DNA of 64,000 nucleotides from Metarhizium brunneum (lineage: Eukaryota > Ascomycota > Sordariomycetes > Hypocreales > Clavicipitaceae). Positions 37,201-48,587 of this stretch are shown in pieces (the stretch's first letter is position 1; the number at the start of each line of letters is the position of its first letter). The notes under the pieces are model-generated. The model saw nothing but the letters and a program-made list of their open reading frames with translations. It did not search any database and had not been told where the DNA came from. The translations under genes and the position numbers were made by a program. The stretch spans positions 6,138,001-6,202,000 of the forward strand of contig NC_089422.1 of assembly GCF_013426205.1 (NCBI RefSeq). The letters are read 5' to 3'.

Positions 37201-37867
37201 TTTCCTTTCCCATCGTATCGTCGCTCTCGGGCGTAGTGATCTCGAACTATCATCCATTATACAACCCATATTTCTAAACGTCCTGTGTTGTCCGTTTCTG
37301 TTTCCATCTGAACCAATCTAATAAGCATCTACGTAACAGCAAACATAACTGCCGATCCTGTCTTCTCCCTTGTAGGAGGTGAGCAGCGGGGTCACCCTTG
37401 TCGACAAGACTTTTTAGTGGTCAAAGGTAAGCTCCATATCCCCCTCTCCCTTGGCTCCTGCTGTAATATTCGTGCTTTTCGGACGAGAGCCTCTTTGCCC
37501 GTCTCTCAGATTTCTTCTCTCGTAAATCTAATGGTATTCTAGCTAGTCTTTTTTTCATGATTGATCCTCATTATTATTCCGGATACCTCTAATATTCTTC
37601 ACCTATTTCGGAGCTCTTCCCTCGCGCCAGCCGACACAACCTCTCGAAAATCTACCATCGGCCATATTTTGCCGCCTCTCCTGTCACCTTGTGTATCCAA
37701 GTGCACGCAACCTACATATTGGCCTGCTACGCTACTCCATTGTCATTGGATAGTTGCAAATACCTGGCACATGTCCTGCTTGTAGTCCAGCGTCAGCTCT
37801 TCCATGCCATTCACACCTGGGATGAATATTCTTGGACTGTAACAATACTGCAATCGCACGGTTTGCT
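31249..37867. other. 6.6-kb region upstream of the PHD-finger gene, no gene seen
   Basis: The first few hundred bases are the 3' flank of the Rua1-type gene, with poly-T tracts at about 31570-31720. No ORF here has recognisable protein character. A T18 run lies near 33642, and TACGGAGTA-family copies lie at 34731 and 36856. From about 36950 the sequence is pyrimidine-rich with splice-like signals (a CTCGCAG at 36980-36986 and a GTAAGC at 37427). It probably forms a long 5' leader, perhaps with a leader intron, for the PHD gene at 37868. Confidence 0.5.
34730..34750. repeat. Inverted repeat formed by two halves of the 9-mer
   Basis: GTACTCCGT and ACGGAGTAC are perfect 9-bp inverted arms separated by three bases. 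This is the head-to-head arrangement of the dispersed TACGGAGTA element and could form a small hairpin. Confidence 0.85.
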
Positions 37868-40268
37868 ATGAGCGAGGATCATCCGGCCGCCAGGTACGTG
37901 CACTCATGGAGCGCTCCCCACTTTCCACCGACTATTCATTGACGATCACATTGAGCTGACCTGATAACGACTTGCAGTAGCTTTGGAGAACCAAACGCTC
38001 AGCCGCCCACGCCGAAGCAAACACCGACGTCTGCCGTATTTCCCAGTCCCGTTTTCGAAACGCCAAAACACTATCAAGGCTCCTTTGTCGAGGCCGGCGG
38101 GTTAACTCCTCGGTTTGCCGAAGAATATTCCGTCTTCAACGCAACTCCAGGCAATCTGCGAGGAACCCAAGGCCCTTTTCCAGACTTGATTCCTATCGCA
38201 CCCGTAAGCTCTTCGGCGAGCCATAAGCGCTTGCTGTCTGCTGAGGGGTTGGCCATCGAAATCGCAGCACATACAAATCACTTCTCCCCAAATCCAAGCG
38301 CCACCTTGCCTCCAGTTGCTCCTGCCCACCGATTGCCGTCCTCCCCGAACCCACCCACAACCGATACAGCTTCTTCGACGGCAGGTTTTAAGTCTCCGCT
38401 AAACCCCAAGCTGTCTGAGACCCCAACTTCATCCCCTAAGAAAGCTCGACGGTGTACCACCGCCGAAGAGCCAACACAGGTCATATCGCCGCCACCTACG
38501 GCACGGAAGGGAGAGCGTTGGCTCGCTCCTGGGCTCAACATGCAAAATGACCAAAGCTTCGGTCGGTCGGACTTTCACGATCTTTCACAGCAGGAAATAG
38601 CGGCATTAATGAGTAGTGCCACCGATATGTTCGGTTATCCAATGTCTGCGCCAGCCGCAACACATTCCAACTTTTGGGACCCGACCATGTCAATGAATAT
38701 GGACTTAGACTTCACCGCGGCAGGGACAAATATGTTCCAACCGCCTACACCCTCCTCCCACCGCCATACGGGCTCATTTGATTGGAATAGCGAGATTCAG
38801 CTTTTTCAGGATCCAAACGCGCCGCCGTCTTCAAATCAAGAGAATGTTCAGCCTACTAAGGAGGAGAGACCGTTGGCTCCTAAGCCAACGGCATCCGATA
38901 TCGTATGCACGGGTGCGCACGACTCAACATTATTGGCATCGTTTGCCCCCGTGTTGGAGGATCCGTTTAACATGATTAGTGCTGGAGATGCGGTTGACCC
39001 TGGTCTTCTGTTCAGTCGCCCGCAAAGTGCACCCATAGCCGCTAGCTTTGGGACGACGGTACAATCCGGGACTGCAGAGGCAGCAATTCAATCCAGGAAG
39101 ACACCAGTTGGCGAGGGACGCCGATCCGGCAGCGTGAGAGACAGAAAGAATAGCACCAAAGACCCTGAACGAGCAACTGCAAGCTCTCCAGTAAAATCAT
39201 TGGGCAGACCTGGGCTTGGGCGGAGTATGAGTGAAAATCGAGGGAGGAAAACGGTTAGGAGAGGTTCACTTCCAATGTTGGCTCCTGCGGCAAGGACAGC
39301 AGCCCCTGACCCAGGGCTTAGAGGTAGCAAGTCGACTGGTCGCCTGCCCGGGAGAATATCGCCACTCAAGACACAGCAGCGGCTATCGAGTCTTGCATCT
39401 ATCCCAGAGATGTCCCCACAAGCTCGACAGCACAGGTCTGTCCGATTGTCCATTAATGCCCACGGGCGAGCGACAGTCGAGACATTGCTAGGCCGCGGCG
39501 GCACAGCAATGACGCGAAGCCAAAGTTCTCAGGACTTGTCAACACATCGAAGTTGGTCGTCGGCCGAAGATGATTCAGATACAGATGACGAGCCTATCAT
39601 CATTCCCAGTCGCAATAACTCCTTTAAAGCGTCCTTTGCCCTTCCTGATCCCCGTAAGCCGGTAGGCTCAATGTTCTCGTCAAGGCGAAGCGCCAGTGAC
39701 AGAAGCAACAGCAACTCGGCCAACGAGGGGGAGAGTGAAGCGGAAACAGTCATCAATGAGAAACCAGGCAAGTACGGTGATGCGACTAGCGAACTGCGAA
39801 AGGTTGTTGAGGATCGACAAAAGCGCTCTCTTCGGCTCGGGAGCGCAACATCATCACAACGGTCATTGAATACCATTATTCGTAACTTTCCTGGAGGAAT
39901 CATTTCGCCCACTAGTTTGACCGAATCAAGCTACGGTCCGGATAGCTACAACGTTCGATGTGTATGCAACAGTAGCAAGGCAGACGAGACCGACGGCTTT
40001 TTAGTTCAATGGTATGTCTCTCCTTCACCCGCAGGTTTCACCTTCCAATCTGGTAGTCTGACATAAAGCCCCTATTAGCGAATCATGCGAAATGTGGCTT
40101 CATGGAAATTGCATCCACATCACCCGCCGTACCATGCCGACAGTATACATCTGTGGCTTTTGTGCAAACACTCCCAACATGGCGGGACGTAGAACACGAG
40201 ATAATGCATTGGGGATTGGATCATCTCTATCTCCTCTGGCGAACAAGTCATTTCGGTCGTTTCGGTAA
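37868..40268 (+). CDS. PHD-finger protein, chromatin-reader type
   Basis: Three exons, 37868-37893, 37978-40011 and 40079-40268, give 749 aa. The 26-nt first exon encodes MSEDHPAA and is easily missed. Most of the protein is disordered, rich in Ser, Pro and Thr, with basic patches and Ser-Pro sites. One complete PHD finger lies at residues 670-715: C670, C672, C687, C690, H695, C698, C712 and C715 form the full C4HC3 set, with W693 two residues before the His. The last intron lies inside the finger, and splicing (TG|C) restores Cys687. Many PHD fingers read histone H3 tails; this one lacks SET, bromodomain or other catalytic parts. The tail after the finger is short. It could be a subunit of a histone-modifying complex, but I cannot name the ortholog. 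Confidence 0.88.
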
Positions 40269-41615
40269 TGACGAAAACAAATATCTGCAAAATATTCTGC
40301 ATTAGCATTGCATTCCAAGGGGTTAACGGTTTTTTTTTTTTCCTTTTTACGGCGAAATTCATTCTATTTGTTAAAAACTAGTAAAGTTTCGTGAGGACAG
40401 CATTGTAGGAATACGGGACGGAAATACATGTTTATACTTTTTGGTCTCTAGCGGAGCAAGTTGCTGTGTAAAAAAGCATACATGATACCCTAGGAAAAGA
40501 GGGTTGAGGTTGCAAGAGAATAAGAAGAGCGTGATAGGACATGGAATTAGCACTCAATGGGTGTAGAAGGTGCAGCTGTATGGTATGGCAGAGCAGTTAA
40601 AGCTGTGGGAATTATGCATGCCTTGCGACATTAGTGCAGACATGACCAGTATTTGTTGGTTGTCGTCCCTTGATTACATGTCAAGCAGGCATTGCCCGAG
40701 ACTCTGTGGGCAATGTACTTAAGTAGGCTTCGTCTATGGCCGCGAGCCCACGACGGCTTCGATACTGGGCAGATAATCATCGCAGTCCTTACCGTCGGTG
40801 TTCAAGCGCCCGAGATGTGCCACCCCTTCACGCCCGCCGACAATTTTGAATCACACGCTACATACCAGGGTTCGCGTACGGATGGATCTTTCGTAAAGCG
40901 CTCACCAGACTTGCACGCATATATATATATATATACAGTGATCGAGGATTGCCTCCAGTCCCGAATTCACATGATCACGAGGCAGCATCACAAGCCACAG
41001 TCAAAGCAAGCACCCCGTGTAAAAAAGAAAACCACTCAGTTAAGCCTAAGTTAAGCAGCAAAGAGCAAAAAGAAAACAGAGGAAAAAGGAACTGGTCCAA
41101 AGTAGACAAAGATTCGCGCAGCGGGTTACCGTTACCAGCCAAGAGAAATCAGACCATTCCGACCAAGTGTTTGTAAACAGGGTTATAATTCTTTTGCTCC
41201 GGTCCGCCAGTCCTTTAAAATAAAAAGACAACCCCATGAGAGGATTTCAATCAAAACCCCCCACCAAGCACCAAAGGTCAAGTTTTTTTCTCATAACTTT
41301 GTTCCCATATTTGTTTTAATGTTGTCTAGTGGCAACATCTGTCCCTCTTTCTTCCTTCCTTCGTTCCTCTCCTTCTTTCCAGCTAACTGTCCATACACAC
41401 ATTTACCATTTTGGGGGGGGTTAAGGAGCATCTTTTCCAAGGATTCCCCCTCGGGGATTACCATGCGCAAGATACTCTGGAGGGCTCCCTTGCAAAATTA
41501 GGTACGTCTTGAAAGAAAGACATACAAAAAGCCATAGTGGGGGGGTATCTGAACACATGTACTATGTCAAAAATACCAAAGTCCAGGGAGCCACTATACG
41601 CCAGTAACGAGGCGC
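40269..41615. other. Intergenic region between convergent PHD and STM1-like genes, no gene seen
   Basis: This holds the two 3' UTRs. It includes an (AT)8 microsatellite at 40919-40934 and poly-T and poly-A runs. No protein-like ORF was recognised. Confidence 0.55.
40919..40934 (+). repeat. (AT)8 microsatellite
   Basis: Eight AT dinucleotide units lie in non-coding sequence. Confidence 0.9.
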
Positions 41616-43301
41616 TTATTTGCCGCCGAGGCTGGGGAAGGCAGACTCATCCTTGGTGTTGATGGGAGCAGCAGAAGCAGCACCACCACGTCCGCCACGG
41701 AAGTTGCCTCCACGTCCACGGTCGCCACCGCGCTCACCACCGCGTCCACCACGTCCACCGCGGCCTCCGCGGCCGCCACCACGGGTGCGTTCAGGCTCAA
41801 CGAAGCGAGGATCGAAGTCGATGGTCTGCTTGACCTTGCGCTCACGCTCACGCTGCTTCTTGCCGTGACTACCGGAGATGAAGTCTTCGTCATCGTTCTT
41901 CTCGAGGGCCTTGGCGCCGGCCCATTTCTTGTCGGGCTTGCTACCCTCATTAGCCTCGCGGACCTTGAAGACGGCGTCAATGTTGAGCTTCTTCTCGGCC
42001 TGTTGGGCGAGGTAGGTGGCGTAGGAAACACTTTTATCCTCGGGCTCGGCGGCCTCTTCGCCAGCGGCGTCCTCGGCGAGTGCCTCCTTCTTCTCAGACT
42101 GGGCAATGGCTTCACCAGCCTGCTCATCCTTCAGTTCGGCATCGCCTTCATTGGCACCCCAAGACTGGGCAGCCTGCTTCTCGGAGCCACTAGAACAGCC
42201 AATGTTAGCTTCCTTTACATGGGCGGCAGCATCAAGTAGATGGAGCAAAAGACATACGGGTGGACGCCGGTGCGGGAGGTATGGCGGTCATCGTTGTCAC
42301 GGGGGCGACGCGAGCCGCGGCCTAGGGCGATTGAAACATCAGCACACCATTTTCTACGCAGGTGGATTTGCCCAAAGGGTCCAAGACGGTCCACCAGGGT
42401 CAATGATAAAATTCAAACTGCATCACTTACCCCCACGGACACGAGCTCCATAGCCACCACGGGGACCATCTCTAGGGGCTTCATCAGTGGATCGGGCATG
42501 GTTTCTATCGCTGCCGACACCACGGTCACGGAAAGCTATACGACAGCTTGATTAGCCTTGTCACGCTCAACGATGCTGCAGTTGCTAAATAAACACGCGG
42601 CCGTAGCGGATGCAACTTACCACCTTCGTTTCCACGGGGACCTCCGCGGCGGTTGCCAGTGCCGCGAGTGGGAGCAGCAGGAGCCTGGGGCTCCGTGTTG
42701 CGCTTGGTGGTACGGGCCGGGGCCTTGTCGACGGTCTTGACGGGGACAATGGGCTTGTCCTCGCCAGAGTCGTCGTTGCCTACAAATGCGATATGTGGTC
42801 AGCCTGGTGTCAACTGGGCGCATAAGACAAAAGTGATCTCGGCGGTATGAAAGATAGCCGGTGAAAAGATATTATCGAGTTGCTCGAGGGTGAGGGCCGG
42901 ACGGGTTCATACCAAGGAAGGCGAAACGGTTCTGTAGAGCAACAAGACAAACGGAAAGTTAGCATTGGCTTCAACAAAGAAAGGCCAGGGCGACGCGACG
43001 TCAAGGTTCATGGCCGAGGTAATGGAAAGGTAGAGAAGAATCAACGGTTGGCATGGCCGAGATGGAGGTGTCCAGCAACGCGTTTTCTCAAGGGCATCTG
43101 ATCAGGGAGAGTTGTGTATGGGGACAAGACGAAAGCTGGCAACAAGAGGCCGACGACAACGACGACGACGACGACGACGCGATGATGACGGTGCGTCGGG
43201 TCCTATATGTCGACGAGCTGCCGGCGAGGCCTCAGTCGAGCAGATTGTGGCGATGATGAAACAAAGACCATGGTTCATACCTGAGAAGCGACCTGGGACA
43301 T
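41616..43301 (-). CDS. STM1/SERBP1-type ribosome-associated RNA-binding protein
   Basis: Six exons, 43301-43281, 42931-42913, 42779-42621, 42535-42431, 42321-42258 and 42189-41616, give 313 aa. The first two coding exons are only 21 and 19 nt (MSQVASQ, NRFAFLG), and intron 1 is 349 nt. The protein has an N-terminal basic and Gly/Arg segment, a central hyaluronan/mRNA-binding (HABP4/PAI-RBP1) region, the motif SYATYLAQQAEKKL, KKWAGAKALEKND, and a C-terminal RGG tract (about ten RGG/RG repeats) before DESAFPSLGGK. Yeast Stm1 and human SERBP1 lie in the mRNA channel of idle 80S ribosomes and clamp the subunits; Stm1 also binds G-quadruplex and telomeric DNA. Every junction keeps frame, which strongly supports this six-exon model. 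Arg in the RGG tract would be a target of arginine methylation (family knowledge). Confidence 0.92.
43152..43189 (+). repeat. (CGA)n microsatellite inside intron 1 of the STM1-like gene
   Basis: An imperfect (CGA) run of about ten units and a short (ATG) extension lie in the unusually long 349-nt first intron. Confidence 0.85.
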
Positions 43302-44644
43302 CTTGATGGCCTTGGGCGAGTCGGCTACGCTGCAATTGTCTGTGTCGGCGGTCGGGTGCTGCTTGTGGAGGAAGGGGGAGGTGCTTAAGAGAGCATGACC
43401 TCGGAGAGGAATAAGCGCGCAAAAGTCTGGTGTCTGGGGGGTTGACGGTGGGTGTGAGGCACCAGCAAAAGAGTCAGTCAGCAGCTGTGGACTGGTGTGG
43501 TGATGGTAGTGGGAAGAAAACTGCACGATGTGCGTGGTTCCGTGTGCGTGTGGTCCTGGGGCCTGGGACGTTGTTCGTCGCCGTGGTCACTTGAGTCCTT
43601 CCCTTGCCGCCTTGGACGCTGGGCGGGCTGCTCAAGCAACAGCACTGCGCGTCTGCTGTCTGGTCGCAAGCCAGCTCTCAACACTGTGTTTGTGTGTGTG
43701 CTGCAGGCGCCTCAGTGGCCACAAGCCTTTTCCCTTTTTTTTTTCTTCCCACCCGCCGTCCGCGGTACGCCATTAACCTGCTGCAAGGTCCAGTTGGCCT
43801 CGAGCTGTGGCCCGCCTTTTCGCTTAATTCCGCAATTTGTTTGTCGTGGACTCTTGTTAGGGCTCCATGCGGGCTCGAGGTACCGACTGATAGTGCGCAC
43901 ACTCACCTGCTATGCGATACGCTATTACCTGTCCCACAGCCCCTGCTCCCCATCCTCGCACTAGTCTGCGGCACCAAGCTTGCCCAATGGCCAATGGTTG
44001 TGCTCCATGCTCATTCCTTATGCTCAATGCCGTTCCGACCCAGAGCTTTGGTCCAAGCTGTTGGTCCGCAGCTGTGGCGACCTCGACCCTTGTGCCAAGA
44101 ACGCCGTAGAAACTCCAGTTCGTGGCTTTTGGCCGCTTGCATCCAACGCCTCGAGCTCGGTTGCCGCTCATGGTATTGCTTTTGCCTTCAGTTCAGTTCT
44201 GTTCCAAAAGCGGTGTTTGTTGGCGTGGGCGTGGGCGTGGGCGTGAGCATGTGTACCACGGTACCTAGTACGCAAGGGCATAAACTGACCCTCAGGAGCC
44301 GTTCTGGCATTGAGTCGGCATCCCGCGAGCTAGAGTAGCATACGAATGGTAATCAGAAATTTGTCAGGTGAGACACGCCTGTGTACGTAGGTTGACGACA
44401 AACTGTCTCTACCAGTTTGTTATAAACATATTCTTGAGAAGCTACTATACAATCGCCCAGTGCTGAGGGATCCCCGGTATCAAGTGCGCTGTAAGAATGT
44501 TGGTATGTATACTTGCAAAGGCCTGCCCATCTCGGGAGCGATATCGTGTTTGAGGATACATCTTGATGTTCGTTACGACATAGAGACGCAAAGTTGCCGT
44601 CATTATCTCCATCGTCCTCCTGTAGGTGCCTCTTCCTGGTTGCA
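43302..44644. other. Upstream region of the STM1-like gene, no gene seen
   Basis: This is also the 3' flank of the Cys-rich LIM-like gene, since both genes are on the minus strand. A GGGCGT tandem repeat lies at 44223-44246. A long forward ORF near 43604-44338 reads through this region, but it has no domain and uneven composition, so I do not call it. Confidence 0.5.
44223..44246 (+). repeat. (GGGCGT)4 repeat
   Basis: Four near-perfect hexamer units lie in the upstream region of the STM1-like gene. The G-rich strand could in principle stack, but this is not established. Confidence 0.8.
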
Positions 44645-45646
44645 CTATTTTCTACAAGGTTCCGAATGTCGATCCAAGCGGCGAATTCTTTCCGTCGTCA
44701 GTGTCAAGCTCAAGGGTTCTTCTCTGGCCATGAAACCTCGAGATTTCGACGTCATTTCATTCTCTGCATCGCCACCCTCTTCATCACACGGTTTCCCGGG
44801 CGGTGATCCCAGGGGCCGCAGATGAGTTGGCGCAGCTCGTTGAGTAACCCAAGCCTGTGCCGATGGGCCACGTAGATCTGTTGACTGAGCTTCTGTTGTT
44901 TTTATAGACTGACGCAGGTACCCAATGGCAGACTTTGATGATGCAGCTTGCATTTGTACTGGTACAGGCTTCAAAGGATGCGGCCGAAATGAGCTTCCAT
45001 TGATAGGATCATTGGCGTTGATCCAGACAATCCCACCACCGCACTCGACCTCGTTGTTGCGAACTAGGCGTTCAGAGGATGGCAATTGGCCCTGTAATCG
45101 TCTTCTTTTAGCCGTCTTCCAAGTCTTCTGAGGGACGAATCTTACCCCCACGGCCCTTTCCACTCGAAAACTTTCCAACCTAGGACACGTCTTCTCTGCC
45201 CACCGTCGTCTCGTCACACCCCCGTCCACCAGGTCTATTCTCTTCAATCCCTTCTGAACAACGTCATCGCCATCGAGCCCATCAACCTCACACTTAGTGA
45301 TACACAAAGCACAAAGGGGAGGCTCCATCATCTCTTGTTTTCGACCGTGTTCGAGGTCGTCGTCAGAATCGCTCGGAACGGCAAGCACGCCAGCACAAAG
45401 ACTTCGATTCCCGTAAAGCAAGCATCCGTAGCAAGCTCGATGCCAAAAACACCAACCAAAGCTAACGCAGTCTGTTCCACGGAAGATCAGCTCGCCGCAG
45501 ACCCAGCATATTGAAAGATTGATGATTGTGAGGTAGCAATCGGTGCAAGTTAGTCGGGCAGATCGGCCGAGTACATGAGGCTCGTCGGCCGAAACGGAGA
45601 AACAGAAGGTACACGTAAATATGTTGGGTCCATGCTGTCCTCCCAT
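44645..45646 (-). CDS. Cys-rich LIM-like zinc-binding protein, unknown function
   Basis: This is a single-exon frame of 333 aa from the first in-frame ATG; the upstream in-frame codons have no ATG. The first 120 residues carry paired cysteines: C12/C15, C34/C37, C47/C50, C60, C66, H69, C72/C75, C84, C112/C115. The section ICWVCGELIFRG...WHRACYGC resembles a LIM-type zinc module (C-x2-C, then H-x2-C, then C-x2-C). The final 200 residues are basic and probably disordered, with SFRPHPLKPVP and SPPGKPCDEEGG stretches. LIM-like modules usually mediate protein contacts. The fungal family is not one I can name, and an additional short upstream exon cannot be excluded given how common these are nearby. 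Confidence 0.7.
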   Translation of the reverse strand: MGGQHGPNIFTCTFCFSVSADEPHVLGRSARLTCTDCYLTIINLSICWVCGELIFRGTDCVSFGWCFWHRACYGCLLYGNRSLCAGVLAVPSDSDDDLEHGRKQEMMEPPLCALCITKCEVDGLDGDDVVQKGLKRIDLVDGGVTRRRWAEKTCPRLESFRVERAVGVRFVPQKTWKTAKRRRLQGQLPSSERLVRNNEVECGGGIVWINANDPINGSSFRPHPLKPVPVQMQAASSKSAIGYLRQSIKTTEAQSTDLRGPSAQAWVTQRAAPTHLRPLGSPPGKPCDEEGGDAENEMTSKSRGFMAREEPLSLTLTTERIRRLDRHSEPCRK

Positions 45647-46391
45647 GCTGTATTTCAGGGGGGCGATGTTATTCTCGTAGCTCAAAGGCCCTATTCGCGT
45701 GACACAACCATCAGGTGATTTTGTAATGATATTGGTGACTTGTATGAAGGACGGCCGCTTAACAAAGAGACCTCCGCAGTTCGGTATTTGCTAGCTAGAT
45801 GTATGTGAAAACGAGCGTGATGGCGGCAACTAAATGTAGTAGTGATATGTTGAAGACATCGTATACCTAGTATCCCGTCACATAGCCCACTCGAGCGGCC
45901 GTCGATGCAGAGTGTACTCGATGGTCGGATGGAAGGAGCTTCCCGTACCCGCTACGACATGACGTTACTAAACCAACCACGACACCATTATGATCAAAAG
46001 AATCAACAATCATCTTCACTACCTAGGTAGCTAGCGTTGAACAAGAATCCTGAGGTTCATACAATCCAATATCAACAATTTTCCCCAACGCCAATATCCC
46101 CCCTTGCGCCGCAAAATTACCCACTGCCAAGGTCGGCTGGGGTAAAAATCAATCCAGAACGAAACAAAGAGTTTAAACAAGAACTATGTGGAAAGCCTGA
46201 GCTGCTTTGTTTCCGTTTCCACTTATTAGCCGTACGTGTACAGGTCGTTCACCGAGTTCATATCCAGGGTTATAATCTGAAAAAGATCATTCCTCATCCC
46301 CGCAACCCCTCAGCAGGCCTTCACTAATATATACGCTTTCCATCCATTCACCAGAAACATCATCGATCCCAGACTCCTCGATAAAAATTCG
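45647..46391. other. Upstream region of the LIM-like gene, no gene seen
   Basis: This lies between two minus-strand genes. It contains a CTACCTAGGTAG palindrome at 46019-46030 and no recognisable ORF. Confidence 0.5.
46019..46030. repeat. 12-bp palindrome CTACCTAGGTAG
   Basis: A member of the dispersed CCTAGG-core palindrome family, in non-coding sequence. Confidence 0.8.
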
Positions 46392-48587
46392 CTAAGCACG
46401 ATTCTTTGGCTGCGCTAGCATATTGAGGCGACTCATACTGAGACCAGTCACCTTTTTCTTTGGACTAGCCACCACAGAAGTGCGAACAGGAGTTTTTCCG
46501 GAAATACGACTGCTTCCGGCTTTGACAGGTGTTCGAGTGAATCGATTATTTTTGGTAGCACTTGCGGAGCCAACTTTAGCAAGTCTAGGTGCCAAGAGAG
46601 CTTGCCCTTCTGGCACGTTTTCATTCTTTCGCTTCTTGGCTGCTGGTTCAGTCTCGAAGTCATCTTCATCTGCTGTAGCTCGATGGCGTTTCTTATTCTG
46701 CATTCCATGCGCCGTTCCAGGTAGCAGTTTGGTGAGAGACGGTGCCTTATTTTCCTTATTAGGGTGAGAATTAGGAGAAGGCGGCGTAGGGAAGCTGCCG
46801 GGCATGTTGCTCGAAACTACTGGGCCGCTAACGTGCCGAACACTAGATTGGCCAGGAGAGGCACCGAAACCTGTCGATGGGGCATCACCAAACTTGATAG
46901 TGCGGTCACTTCGGAATGTAAAGGTGCCTGCCATTGAGGGAGATTCGGAAACGACTCGTTGCGACTGAGAGCCCATGAGATGCTTGAGAGGCGAGAGGTC
47001 GGGATACAGAGAGCTGCTAGGAGTTGACTCTGTCAAAACTGCGTCGAGAGCTGGATAGTGCGTTTCGATGCTTTTCAGGGCAGGCCGGGGTTTGAAGTTG
47101 CCACGTCTTTGTGGCGAGGGAGAGTTCTGTACATTCACAGCAGATACAACTTCAGGAGTAAAGGTAACCCTCTTCGTCAGTTTGCGACGGGGCGTAGTGA
47201 GCGGGACGGGGGGAAGCTCCTTGTTCACTCTTGGAGGAGCTGGGGTCCGCGAAATTTGAGGGTGAGGTATAGCACTCACACCCTCCTCCGAGTCATTCTT
47301 ACTTCCTCGAAGAATGGATTTCACCTTGCTGAAGCTTCGTGGGCTAATAATGCGACGCTTCAGTTCCGAAGCCTTGGATACAGGAGGGTTCAAGTTGTCC
47401 CCTGAAACAGACATGGATACGCTGTGAAGACTTGACTTTAATGGTGACTGAACTGAAGAGGTTGCCGGCTTCGTCGCGATTTTTGCACTGATTGGCGATG
47501 GAGCCGCAGCGGCCTTCCTGGGAGTGGCAAGTCGAGAAAAGATGGAAGTGGGCTTTGCTGGCGAAAACTCGACATGCCCCGGCCGAGCAATAGCAGCGTC
47601 GTCCTCCCGGCGTTGCTTGACTCTCTTTGCAGTAGGCGTCCTATTCTCTGGAGCAGTAATAGAGCACTTTCCTGGATTTGCACTCTCATTGTGCCTCTTT
47701 GAAGCTGCATGGTTGTCGCTGTCCAGGTTGGCGGCAGACGACTTGCGCTTAAGGTTGGGCTTAGGTCGTGAATTCGATGTCTCATCAGTGACTGTCTTGG
47801 CAGGAGATCTCTGGATACAAACACTCTTCTGTGAGGTTGGCGTACCATCTAGGTTTGCCTTGGAAGGGGTCCGTTTCAATGCCTTGACAGGCGTAAAACG
47901 TCCTTCTTGAGCTCTCCATGCAGAGGCGTGGCCTTCAATTGAATCCATTTTCTTGAACTCGGCCATATGAGCAGCACTGTATCGCCCGACCTTGCCCTTT
48001 GGCTTGGCAAAGGGTCTATCACCGATATTCACACCGCCTTCTGCCTCCCTCTGCGCAACGAGTTCGGCTTTGATCTTGGCGGCCTGGTTACGTATCTCTT
48101 TCAGCATACGCTGAGCCTCACCGCTCAATTCAGTATCTGCAGGTTCGCGAGCAACTCTGAAAGTAAAACTCGAGGACGGGACGCGGTTGACTTTGCTTGG
48201 GGTTCTATCCTGGCAGCCGGGGGTAGGTGCTTCCTTAGGGATGTCCGAGAAGCCCAGCCTGAGAGCAGATGAGGGATCGCCAGTGCTGAAATGATATTTG
48301 CTGGGATGCATTTCGCTGCGGGGAGGCTTCAGTGCCGACGATGCTGGAGTGCTCGGTTCTGGAAAAGGGGACTCCATCGTCGTGTCGACATCAACGTTTC
48401 TCGTCCTACTTTTGCATGGCGTCTCTTCAGCCTCCGCGACAGATCCCAATTCGGGGGTGGCTTTGCTCTAAATTGGCCATCGTCGTTAGATACAACTGAT
48501 CCAAGTATACTGGTTTGGCGAAAAATCATGGCATCGTACCTTGACAGAGCTGGCCAACCTGGCCGAACGGCGACGCGGTGGTGACAT
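46392..48587 (-). CDS. Disordered nuclear-type protein with KEN box and many S/T-P sites
   Basis: Two exons, 48587-48540 and 48467-46392, joined across a 72-nt intron with CTAAC branch, give 707 aa. The 48-nt first exon adds MSPPRRRSARLASSVK, a basic nuclear-style start. The protein is mostly disordered and basic, with dozens of TP and SP sites (TPSK, RTPSKA, SPLKSSL, TPRRKLTKRVTFTP), a predicted helix at about residues 130-155 (RMLKEIRNQAAKIKAEL), basic nuclear-localisation-like clusters (KKRKNEN, KKRH), and a KEN sequence in SHPNKENKAPS. Cdk-type sites plus a KEN box are what one expects of a cell-cycle protein destroyed by APC/C-Cdh1. That is inference. Relatives in databases have sometimes carried an erythromycin-esterase label from memory; nothing esterase-like is present. 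Confidence 0.82.

Noticed and set aside
43604..44338. 244-aa + strand ORF antisense to the upstream region of the STM1-like gene
   Set aside because: Ends in hexamer-repeat translation and shows no domain; considered chance.
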